From Persicitalea sp038242095 (lineage in GTDB: Bacteria > Bacteroidota > Bacteroidia > Cytophagales > Spirosomataceae): a stretch of 7,268 bases of DNA. The notes under the pieces were generated by a model. The model made no database searches. It had not been told where the DNA came from and saw nothing but the letters and a program-made list of their open reading frames with translations. Made by a program: the position numbers and the translations under genes. Positions within the stretch are counted from its first letter, which is position 1; the number at the start of each line of letters is the position of its first letter. Of the stretch, positions 1-5,650 are shown piece by piece. Location: contig JBBSSJ010000237.1 in assembly GCA_038242095.1 (NCBI GenBank), positions 1 through 7,268 of the forward strand, written 5' to 3'.

Positions 1-1529
1 AACTCGGCGGGCTGCGTGTAGCGCGACAGGTTAACGATGACCAGGATGGTCTCTTCCTCGTAGGTACGCGTGAAGGCCAGGATCTTGGGATTGCTCACCG
101 AAATAAACTCCATGTCGCCCCGGCTGAACGCCTTGAATTTCTTGCGCATCGTGATCATCCGCTTCATAAACCACAGCAGCGAAGACGTGTTGCGACGCTG
201 CGTCTCGACGTTCACCGCTTCGTAGTGATACTCGGGGTCGAGGATTACGGGCAGGTATAGCTTCTGCGGATTCGTTTCGGAGAAGCCCGCATTGCGGTCG
301 GGCGACCATTGCATCGGCGTACGTACGCCGTCGCGGTCGCCGAGGTAAAAGTTATCGCCCATACCAATCTCGTCACCATAGTAAATTACCGGCGTGCCAT
401 TGAGCGAAAACAGCAGGCAGTTCATCAGCTCGATCTTGCGGCGGTTGTTGTCCATAAGCGGGGCCAGCCGGTGCCGGATACCCAGGTTGATGCGCGCTTT
501 GGGGTCTTTGGCGTAAGCCTTGTACATATAGTCGCGCTCCTCGTCGGTTACCATTTCGAGCGTCAGTTCGTCGTGGTTGCGCAGGAACATCGCCCACTGG
601 CCCGTGGCCGGAATCTCAGGCGTTTGTTCAAAAATATCGATGATCGGGTAGCGGTCTTCCATTTGCAGCGCCATGTACATGCGCGGCATCACCGGGAAGT
701 GATAGTTCATGTGGCACTCGTCGCCCTCACCTTCTCCAAAGTACGAAGCCGAATCCTCGGGCCACATATTGGCCTCGGCCAGCAGCGTCGTGCCGGGATA
801 GTGCTTGTCGACGTGCGTCCGAATTTTTTTCAGGAAAGCGTGCGTTTCGGGCAGGTTCTCACCATTAGTGCCTTCACGCTCGAAGAGGTAAGGCACGGCG
901 TCGAGCCGGAAACCGTCGACGCCCGTTTTGCACCAATAATCCAAAACTTTAAAAATTTCCTCCTGCACCAGTGGACTATCGTAGTTAAGGTCGGGCTGGT
1001 GGTGGAAGAAGCGGTGCCAGTAGTACTGCTGCGCCACCGGGTCCCAGGTCCAGTTGGAGGTTTCGAAATCCTGGAAAATAATCCTGACATCCTTGTATTT
1101 AGTCGAATCGTCGGTCCAGACGTAGTAATCCCGCTCGGGCGAGTCTTTTGGGGCTTTGCGCGCGCGCTGAAACCAGGGATGCTGGTCGGAGGTGTGGTTG
1201 ATGACCAGCTCGATAATGACTTTCAGGTTGCGCTTGTGGGCTTCTTCGATGAAGGCCTGCAACTGCTCGATGTCGCCGTAAGAAGGGTTGATGCTATAAT
1301 AGTCGGCGATGTCGTAGCCGTCGTCGCGCAATGGAGAGGGGTAAAAAGGCAAGAGCCAGATGGCCGTGACGCCAAGGTCCTCCAGGTAATCGAGCTTTTG
1401 CATGATGCCTTCGAAGTCGCCGATGCCGTCGCCGTTGCCATCGCGGAAAGCCTTAATGTGGAGTTCGTATATGATGGCATCCTTGTACCAATGTAGTTTG
1501 TCGTCGAGTGGGGTGTGCTTTTGGGCCAT
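1..1529 (-). CDS. treS: Trehalose synthase (maltose alpha-D-glucosyltransferase), N-terminal 509 residues, truncated by window edge
   Basis: TreS interconverts maltose and trehalose in the cytoplasm; in many bacteria it also feeds maltose to maltokinase and the GlgE glucan pathway. The translated region is a GH13 catalytic barrel. Region I is ELVINHT (107-113), and its leading Glu is common in TreS. Region II is GFRLD (206-210), with D210 the predicted nucleophile. Region III is LAEAN (250-254), with E252 the acid/base. Region IV is RNHDE (317-321), with D320 the transition-state stabiliser. TreS-typical stretches include SDQHPWFQ (114-121) and MWPED (255-259), which separate it from plain alpha-amylases and oligo-glucosidases. 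The ATG at 1529 gives the normal family N-terminus (WYKDAIIYELH at 14-24). No Shine-Dalgarno is seen, as usual in Bacteroidota. The C-terminal end lies outside, so a fused maltokinase domain, frequent in this family, cannot be judged. It is divergent from the YtxH-like gene. Confidence 0.93.
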   Translation of the reverse strand, partial: MAQKHTPLDDKLHWYKDAIIYELHIKAFRDGNGDGIGDFEGIMQKLDYLEDLGVTAIWLLPFYPSPLRDDGYDIADYYSINPSYGDIEQLQAFIEEAHKRNLKVIIELVINHTSDQHPWFQRARKAPKDSPERDYYVWTDDSTKYKDVRIIFQDFETSNWTWDPVAQQYYWHRFFHHQPDLNYDSPLVQEEIFKVLDYWCKTGVDGFRLDAVPYLFEREGTNGENLPETHAFLKKIRTHVDKHYPGTTLLAEANMWPEDSASYFGEGEGDECHMNYHFPVMPRMYMALQMEDRYPIIDIFEQTPEIPATGQWAMFLRNHDELTLEMVTDEERDYMYKAYAKDPKARINLGIRHRLAPLMDNNRRKIELMNCLLFSLNGTPVIYYGDEIGMGDNFYLGDRDGVRTPMQWSPDRNAGFSETNPQKLYLPVILDPEYHYEAVNVETQRRNTSSLLWFMKRMITMRKKFKAFSRGDMEFISVSNPKILAFTRTYEEETILVIVNLSRYTQPAE

Positions 1530-1534
1530 AAAGG

Positions 1535-1564
1535 GAGTTTAAAGTTTATGAGTTTAAAGTTTAT
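1535..1564. repeat. 15-bp perfect tandem duplication in the treS leader
   Basis: GAGTTTAAAGTTTAT occurs twice head to tail (1535-1549 and 1550-1564). On the treS sense strand this places two copies of ATAAACTTTAAACTC from 6 to 35 nt upstream of the ATG, where the initiating ribosome would sit. Each unit also contains the smaller word GTTTAAAGTTTA. It could be a slipped-strand product or a member of a dispersed intergenic repeat family. Confidence 0.85.
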
Positions 1565-1762
1565 TAGGGTGGGGAAGTTATAGTATACCGACCCCATCGT
1601 AGCTTCTCGTGTAATGATGAATGCTATTATTTCTTCCGGACAAAAAAATAATACGTTCAGCCGGGCAAACAAGTTAGGGAAAATTGGGTAGAGTGAGGTA
1701 CTTACGCCCCGCCTTCTCCCCGGCCTGTGGTTTTGTTTTTATTCAAAATAAAATATAGTAGT

Positions 1763-1787
1763 CTGATTATCAGTAGTAACTGTTACT
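1763..1787. promoter_or_regulatory. Two adjacent odd-centred palindromes, candidate operator sites
   Basis: CTGAT-T-ATCAG (1763-1773) and AGTAAC-T-GTTACT (1775-1787) are both perfect around a single central T and are separated by one base. They lie about 77-101 bp upstream of the YtxH-like start, in the region shared with treS. Perfect dyads of 5 and 6 bp per arm side by side suggest a protein-binding site. The regulator is unknown, and AT-rich DNA produces some such dyads by chance. Confidence 0.3.
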
Positions 1788-1863
1788 TGAGACTTTTTGG
1801 CAAAATTTTATTAAGAACAGAAGCAACAAGTTGATATTTCATAAAACTTAAAAAAACATACTC

Positions 1864-2337
1864 ATGAGTAATTTAGTAAGAGGATTGATTATTGGATTGG
1901 CTGTCGGATACCTTACAGCTCCAAAATCGGGTAAGAAAACCCGCGAAGAATTGGCAAGCACTAAAAACGACCTGAAAGATTTTTGGGATGACGCCAAGGC
2001 GCAAATCAAGGAGTACGTGGATGATTTGAAAGAGCAAACGGGCATCTCGAGCAAGAACGATCTGCTTGACAAAGCCGAAAATAAGTTCGACCAATTTAAG
2101 CGGGAAGCAAAGGACACGAAAGATGACGTCAAAACTGCCTACAACGACGCAAAAGAAGACGTTAAGGATAAGTATAATGATGTTAAGGACGACGCAAAAG
2201 ACGCTTACCGTGATGCGAAGTCTGACACAAAAGACGCGAAGGACGATGCAAAAAGCGCCTATAACGATAATGTAGAGGACATGTCGGACGCTGCTAAGTC
2301 TGGAATTAACAAAGCTGAGGACAGGTTCAAGGCCTAA
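1864..2337 (+). CDS. YtxH-domain, LEA-like membrane-anchored stress protein
   Basis: This 157-residue protein begins with a short hydrophobic segment (about 4-18, LVRGLIIGLAVGYL) followed by TAPKSGKKTREEL (18-30), the signature of YtxH/general-stress proteins. The rest is highly charged, rich in Lys, Asp and Ala, and predicted helical. Residues 93-125 form three in-register 11-residue repeats (YNDAKEDVKDK, YNDVKDDAKDA, YRDAKSDTKDA), then a shortened unit and another YND at 133-135. Hendecad repeats of this type are typical of group 3 LEA proteins linked to desiccation and osmotic tolerance. A single N-terminal anchor with a soluble helical tail is likely. The ATG at 1864 is chosen because it directly precedes the hydrophobic segment. 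No Shine-Dalgarno is visible. The gene is monocistronic, ended by the terminator at 2378-2406. The biochemical role is not established; stress protection is inferred from family and repeat type. Confidence 0.85.
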   Translation: MSNLVRGLIIGLAVGYLTAPKSGKKTREELASTKNDLKDFWDDAKAQIKEYVDDLKEQTGISSKNDLLDKAENKFDQFKREAKDTKDDVKTAYNDAKEDVKDKYNDVKDDAKDAYRDAKSDTKDAKDDAKSAYNDNVEDMSDAAKSGINKAEDRFKA

Positions 2338-2377
2338 TCTCGACTTCCATCGGTAACCGATTTAAGAATAAGGAAAT

Positions 2378-2406
2378 AAAAGCCGGGCCCAGCGTCCGGC
2401 TTTTTT
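2378..2406 (+). terminator. Rho-independent terminator after the YtxH-like gene
   Basis: AAAAGCCGG (2378-2386) pairs perfectly with CCGGCTTTT (2396-2404). The pair can extend inward by a G-U (2387/2395) and a C-G (2388/2394) to leave a five-base loop. Six T residues (2401-2406) follow the GC core. It begins 41 nt after the stop codon, so it ends the monocistronic transcript and insulates ruvB. Confidence 0.88.
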
Positions 2407-2464
2407 GCGTTTGAAGGTCTGCCTACCGCTGTGAAGGAAGTACCGTTTTCCCACCGAAAATTCG

Positions 2465-2472
2465 TATTTTTG
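2465..2472 (+). promoter_or_regulatory. Candidate -7 element for ruvB
   Basis: TATTTTTG matches the Bacteroidota -7 consensus TAnnTTTG and sits 49 nt upstream of the ruvB ATG, downstream of the preceding terminator. A proper TTG at the expected 19-21 nt spacing is missing (only a T-run near 2446-2449), so the call rests on the -7 element and position. Confidence 0.45.
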
Positions 2473-2521
2473 GGCTTTGGAGCGGTAAAACATTTCGCTC
2501 TGGTTTGATCGATAAAAAGCC

Positions 2522-3547
2522 ATGCGGAAAGAATACATGAGTGGGGAAGGGGAGAGCATGTCTCCCACTGAAAAAGATATAGAGCGGGCGCTGCGGCCGC
2601 TGTCCTTCGAGGATTTTACGGGGCAGGAGAAGATTCTAGAAAACCTCAAAATATTTGTGCTGGCTGCCAAGCAACGCGGCGAGGCGCTCGACCACGTGTT
2701 GCTGCATGGCCCGCCGGGATTGGGCAAAACTACACTGTCGCACATTGTGGCGAACGAATTGGGCGCCAACATCAAGATTACCTCCGGGCCCGTCATGGAC
2801 AAGCCCAGTGACCTGGCCGGGCTTCTCACCAATTTGCAGCCGCACGACGTGCTGTTTATCGACGAAATTCACCGCCTGAATCCCATTGTTGAAGAGTACC
2901 TGTACTCCGCGATGGAAGATTACAAGATCGATATTATGCTCGACAGCGGGCCCAACGCCCGTTCGGTGCAGATCGGTTTGAATCCGTTTACGCTCGTAGG
3001 GGCCACCACCCGCGCCGGCTTACTCACCGCGCCACTGCGGGCGCGCTTCGGTATCAATGCCCGGCTGGAATACTATGATGCCAAGCTATTGACTACCATC
3101 GTATTACGCTCGGCCGATTTGCTCGGTTCGCCGATTGACGAGGAAGCTGCTTACGAGCTGGCCCGCCGGAGCCGTGGTACACCCCGTATCGCTAACAATT
3201 TGTTACGCCGCACCCGCGACTTCGCCCAGGTGAAGGGCAAAGGCCATATTACGGTACCTATCGCCGAAATGGCGCTCAACGCCCTCGACGTCGATCAAAA
3301 CGGTCTGGACGAAATGGACAACCGCATTCTAACGACGATCATCCACAAGTTCAAAGGCGGACCGGTGGGCCTATCCACCATCGCGACGGCCTGCAGCGAG
3401 GAAGCCGAAACGATCGAGGAAGTCTACGAACCGTTCCTGATTCAGGAAGGCTACCTCAAGCGTACGTCCCGCGGCCGCGAAGCCACCGAAAAAGCGTATC
3501 GGCACTTGAAAATTTTACCTGAATATCGGACGGGGGAGATCTTTTAA
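2522..3547 (+). CDS. ruvB: Holliday junction branch migration DNA helicase RuvB
   Basis: RuvB is the hexameric AAA+ motor that, with RuvA, drives branch migration of Holliday junctions during recombinational repair. The 341 residues match the usual family length. Walker A is GPPGLGKT (63-70), Walker B FIDEIH (112-117), and sensor 1 GATTR (160-164). The segment PLRARFG (171-177) carries the arginine finger, probably R174. Sensor 2 is in RGTPRIANNLLRR (218-230). The C-terminal winged-helix DNA-binding domain includes the conserved GGPVGLSTIA (279-288) and RTSRGREAT (314-322). The ATG at 2522 is the first in frame. ATGs at codons 6 and 13 are alternatives, and the family core begins near residue 20, so the exact start is uncertain by up to 12 residues. 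No ruvA or ruvC is adjacent, which is common in Bacteroidota. All catalytic motifs are intact. Confidence 0.97.
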   Translation: MRKEYMSGEGESMSPTEKDIERALRPLSFEDFTGQEKILENLKIFVLAAKQRGEALDHVLLHGPPGLGKTTLSHIVANELGANIKITSGPVMDKPSDLAGLLTNLQPHDVLFIDEIHRLNPIVEEYLYSAMEDYKIDIMLDSGPNARSVQIGLNPFTLVGATTRAGLLTAPLRARFGINARLEYYDAKLLTTIVLRSADLLGSPIDEEAAYELARRSRGTPRIANNLLRRTRDFAQVKGKGHITVPIAEMALNALDVDQNGLDEMDNRILTTIIHKFKGGPVGLSTIATACSEEAETIEEVYEPFLIQEGYLKRTSRGREATEKAYRHLKILPEYRTGEIF

Positions 3548-3583
3548 GAGAAGGGTGGAAAGGGAGAAGGGATTGGGTTAAAC

Positions 3584-3691
3584 GGTTAAAGGTAAACGGC
3601 TCTCGGCCAACGGTTGACAAAACGAGGTCTATACATAAATACGGGTTCAAAAGGTAGACGAAGAACATCGTTTTACCGTTTACCTTTCACC
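3584..3691. repeat. Imperfect inverted repeat in the ruvB-Nudix intergenic gap
   Basis: GGTTAAAGGTAAACGG (3584-3599) is the reverse complement of CCGTTTACCTTTCACC (3676-3691) with one mismatch in 16. The arms are 76 bp apart. Purine-rich sequence from about 3551 to 3570 and pyrimidine-rich sequence from about 3688 to 3706 extend the symmetry less perfectly. The word GGTTAAA is echoed just before the left arm. It may act as a structured 3' end for ruvB, but there is no T-run, so it is not a standard terminator. Confidence 0.65.
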
Positions 3692-3710
3692 CTTTCCCCC
3701 CTTCACCATG

Positions 3711-3740
3711 TTGCCACACCGTCCCCTTGTCGTACTTTTG
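3711..3740 (+). promoter_or_regulatory. Bacteroidota-type promoter for the Nudix gene
   Basis: TTG at 3711-3713 is followed after exactly 19 nt by TACTTTTG (3733-3740), matching the Bacteroidota sigma-A pattern of -33 TTG and -7 TAnnTTTG. The expected transcript start (about 3746) is some 20 nt before the ATG, so the leader would be very short. Confidence 0.7.
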
Positions 3741-3765
3741 CCCAAAATTTTAAAATGGAAAAGTT

Positions 3766-4248
3766 ATGGCCGCGTTGAATATTATCTTGAAACCACTCGT
3801 CAGCGTGCCCTGCGCGATTATTGAGCGTGAGGGGAAAGTACTGGCGGCGCAGCGCTCGGCCTCCGGGTCGCTGGCTTTGCAGTGGGAATTTCCCGGCGGC
3901 AAACTTGAAGCCGACGAAACCGAAGAGGAAGGCCTGACGCGTGAAATTATGGAAGAACTGTGCGTCGAAATCAGGATCGGCGATCGCCTGCCGCATACCG
4001 ACCGCGACGACGTCTGGCGTACCATTCGGCTGGTACCTTTTGTGTGCGCGCTCCTCACCGACAAGATCGCCCTTACCGAACACGAGCAAATCCTGTGGCT
4101 CACTGCCGACGAACTTCCCGCCCTCGCCTGGGCCGAAGCCGACCGGGTAGTACTCCAAAACTACTTCAAGTATTGTAACGAAAAGCGGGCTAATTCCGTA
4201 AAGAAATTGACCCGTCTGCGTAGTAAGAAATCAGCTATTTATCCCTGA
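3766..4248 (+). CDS. MutT-type Nudix hydrolase, probable (deoxy)nucleoside triphosphate pyrophosphohydrolase
   Basis: The 160-residue protein has a MutT-like Nudix fold and probably hydrolyses oxidised or non-canonical nucleoside triphosphates to monophosphates, cleaning the nucleotide pool. The N-terminus has the MutT pattern of a strand (VSVPCAIIE, 12-20), then KVLAAQR (24-30), then WEFPGGK (40-46). The Nudix box starts at G45, with E51, R59, E60, E63 and E64 in the required G-x5-E-x7-RE-U-x-EE spacing, so the metal-binding glutamates are present. The Gly normally two residues after the EE pair is Cys (C66). The Lys/Arg-rich C-terminal tail (about 139-155) is an extension beyond the compact MutT core. 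The ATG at 3766 is used because the fold begins right after it. An upstream ATG at 3755 is out of frame and stops after seven codons. The gene ends 14 bp inside the convergent der gene. Exact substrate is not determinable. Confidence 0.9.
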   Translation: MAALNIILKPLVSVPCAIIEREGKVLAAQRSASGSLALQWEFPGGKLEADETEEEGLTREIMEELCVEIRIGDRLPHTDRDDVWRTIRLVPFVCALLTDKIALTEHEQILWLTADELPALAWAEADRVVLQNYFKYCNEKRANSVKKLTRLRSKKSAIYP

Positions 4249-5545
4249 AGAACAGCGTAATTGGTACGCCCGTGAAATCGAAATGCTCGCGCATCCGGTT
4301 TTCGAGATAGCGCATGTATGGCTCCTTGATGTATTTGGGGTGATTGCAGAAGAACACGAACGTCGGTGAAGGCGTTGGCAACTGAATCATATATTTGATT
4401 TTGATATGCTTGCCTTTGAAAGCGGGCGGCGGGTAGTTGGCGATCACTTCCTGCATCACATCGTTGAGCTTGGAAGTCGTGATGCGACGGCTTTTATTCT
4501 CGTATACCTCCATCGCCTTTTCCATTACCTGGAAAATCCGCTGCTTATCGAGCACTGAGGCGAAAATGATCGGCATGTAGTTCATCGGAGCGAGACGTTC
4601 GAGCATGGCCTTCTTCAACTGGTCGGCGGTTTTGGAGTCTTTCTCCACTAAATCCCACTTATTGACCATCACCACGATGCCTTTTTTCGCTTTGTCGGCC
4701 TGACCGATCAGCGTCATATCCTGGCCTTCGAGCCCGTTGCTGGCGTCGAGCATCACGATGCACACGTCAGACTCTTCCATTGCTTTCACCGAGCGAATGG
4801 TAGAATAAAACTCAATGTCTTCCGTAACGCGCGACTTGCGGCGCATCCCGGCCGTGTCGATCAGAATGTATTCCCGGCCGAAAGCCTTGTAAGGCGTGTG
4901 GATGGCGTCGCGGGTGGTGCCGGCAATGTCGGTTACGATGCTGCGCTCGGTACCGCTCAACACGTTCAGAAATGAGGATTTACCCACGTTGGGCCGTCCT
5001 ACGATGGCGATGCGCGGAATACCTTCTTCGGGGTTCTCGGGGTCGCTGGTCTCGAATTGCTTCACCACTTCATCCAGCAAATCGCCGGTACCCGAGCCCG
5101 TCTGCGACGAAATCGGGTAAATCTCTTCACCCATCCCTAACGAATAAAATTCGGCGGCGGAATTGAAGCGTTCTAGCGACTCGGCCTTGTTGGCGACCAG
5201 AAAAATGGGTTTTTTGTAGCGGCGCAGGACGTTCGCAAACTCCTTGTCGAGTTCGGTCAGGCCCGCCATACAGTCGACTATGAACAACACCACCGACGAT
5301 TCTTCCAGCGCCAGGTCGACCTGATCGCGGATCGCTCCCTCGAAGATATCCTCGGAACCCACTACATAGCCACCGGTATCGATGACTGTAAAGTGCTGCC
5401 CGTTCCACTGCGCGTAGCCGTAATGGCGGTCGCGCGTGACACCGCTCTCGTTGTCCATGATCGCCTTGCGCTGTTCGATCAGGCGATTAAAAAAGGTAGA
5501 TTTACCCACATTGGGGCGCCCTACTATTGATACTATGTTTGCCAT
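4235..5545 (-). CDS. der: Ribosome biogenesis GTPase Der (EngA)
   Basis: Der is the double-GTPase factor required for maturation of the 50S subunit. The 436 residues match family length and order. GTPase domain 1 has G1 GRPNVGKS (9-16), G3 DTGG (56-59) and G4 NKAE (119-122). An acidic linker spans about 165-176. GTPase domain 2 has G1 GRPNVGKS (183-190), G3 DTAG (230-233) and G4 NKWD (295-298). A C-terminal KH-like domain (about 350-436) includes GKHIKIKY and PTFVFFCNHP. In domain 1 the last G4 residue is Glu rather than the usual Asp. The ATG at 5545 gives the standard MANIVSIVGRPNVGKS start. The gene lies 105 bp downstream of era on the same strand, so a common transcript is likely; I see no separate promoter in the gap. 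The tail overlaps the convergent Nudix gene by 14 bp, with no terminator between them. Confidence 0.97.
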   Translation of the reverse strand: MANIVSIVGRPNVGKSTFFNRLIEQRKAIMDNESGVTRDRHYGYAQWNGQHFTVIDTGGYVVGSEDIFEGAIRDQVDLALEESSVVLFIVDCMAGLTELDKEFANVLRRYKKPIFLVANKAESLERFNSAAEFYSLGMGEEIYPISSQTGSGTGDLLDEVVKQFETSDPENPEEGIPRIAIVGRPNVGKSSFLNVLSGTERSIVTDIAGTTRDAIHTPYKAFGREYILIDTAGMRRKSRVTEDIEFYSTIRSVKAMEESDVCIVMLDASNGLEGQDMTLIGQADKAKKGIVVMVNKWDLVEKDSKTADQLKKAMLERLAPMNYMPIIFASVLDKQRIFQVMEKAMEVYENKSRRITTSKLNDVMQEVIANYPPPAFKGKHIKIKYMIQLPTPSPTFVFFCNHPKYIKEPYMRYLENRMREHFDFTGVPITLFFRDK

Positions 5546-5574
5546 TTGTCAATTTTGACGGGGTCGCCCGTGCG

Positions 5575-5645
5575 ATGAGTGAGTTTGGAATGAGTGAATA
5601 TTGCTTTCGCAAGTCTTCATTTAAGCATTCACCAATTCACTCATT
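5575..5645. repeat. Short-word inverted repeat between era and der
   Basis: AATGAGTGAAT (5589-5599) is perfectly complementary to ATTCACTCATT (5635-5645), with a 35-nt loop. The word ATGAGTGA also recurs at 5575-5582, and ATTCAC at 5627-5632, so each arm is a degenerate doublet. An alternative inner stem pairs TGAAT and GCTT on the left (5595-5606) with AAGC and ATTCA on the right (5623-5631). On the era-der sense strand this would form a hairpin in the message between the two genes, which could protect an end or attenuate der. There is no T-run, so it is not a standard terminator. Confidence 0.65.
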
Positions 5646-5650
5646 AAAAA

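Larger units (their letters stand above)
1530..1863. other. Divergent intergenic region between treS and the YtxH-like gene
   Basis: These 334 bp hold the 5' control regions of two divergent genes and no convincing reading frame. Visible structure is a 15-bp tandem duplication just upstream of the treS start, and two adjacent odd-centred palindromes about 80-100 bp upstream of the YtxH-like start. The part next to the YtxH-like gene is very AT-rich. I searched both strands by eye for the Bacteroidota TAnnTTTG element and found no clean match, so either promoter may use an alternative sigma factor or a degenerate element. Confidence 0.7.

Noticed and set aside
309..1496. A 395-codon open frame on the plus strand
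   Set aside because: It lies wholly antisense to treS, whose GH13 motifs are unmistakable. The translation has no recognisable domain and arises from codon bias of the GC-rich opposite strand.
1223..1672. A minus-strand frame extending past the treS start
   Set aside because: It is out of frame with treS, its Ser/Thr-rich translation looks like a frame shadow, and it reads through the tandem repeat in the leader.
1792..1840. A -33/-7 promoter for the YtxH-like gene around the TTTTTGG and TTTTATTAAG tracts
   Set aside because: No TAnnTTTG element with the right spacing can be placed; the tracts are ordinary in such AT-rich DNA.
3584..3691. Intrinsic terminator for ruvB
   Set aside because: The arms are 76 bp apart and no T-run follows the right arm, so it lacks the standard terminator form.
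5575..5645. Repeat words near era-der considered as a CRISPR array
   Set aside because: Words are only 8-11 bp, inverted rather than regularly spaced direct repeats, with no spacers of constant length and no cas genes.
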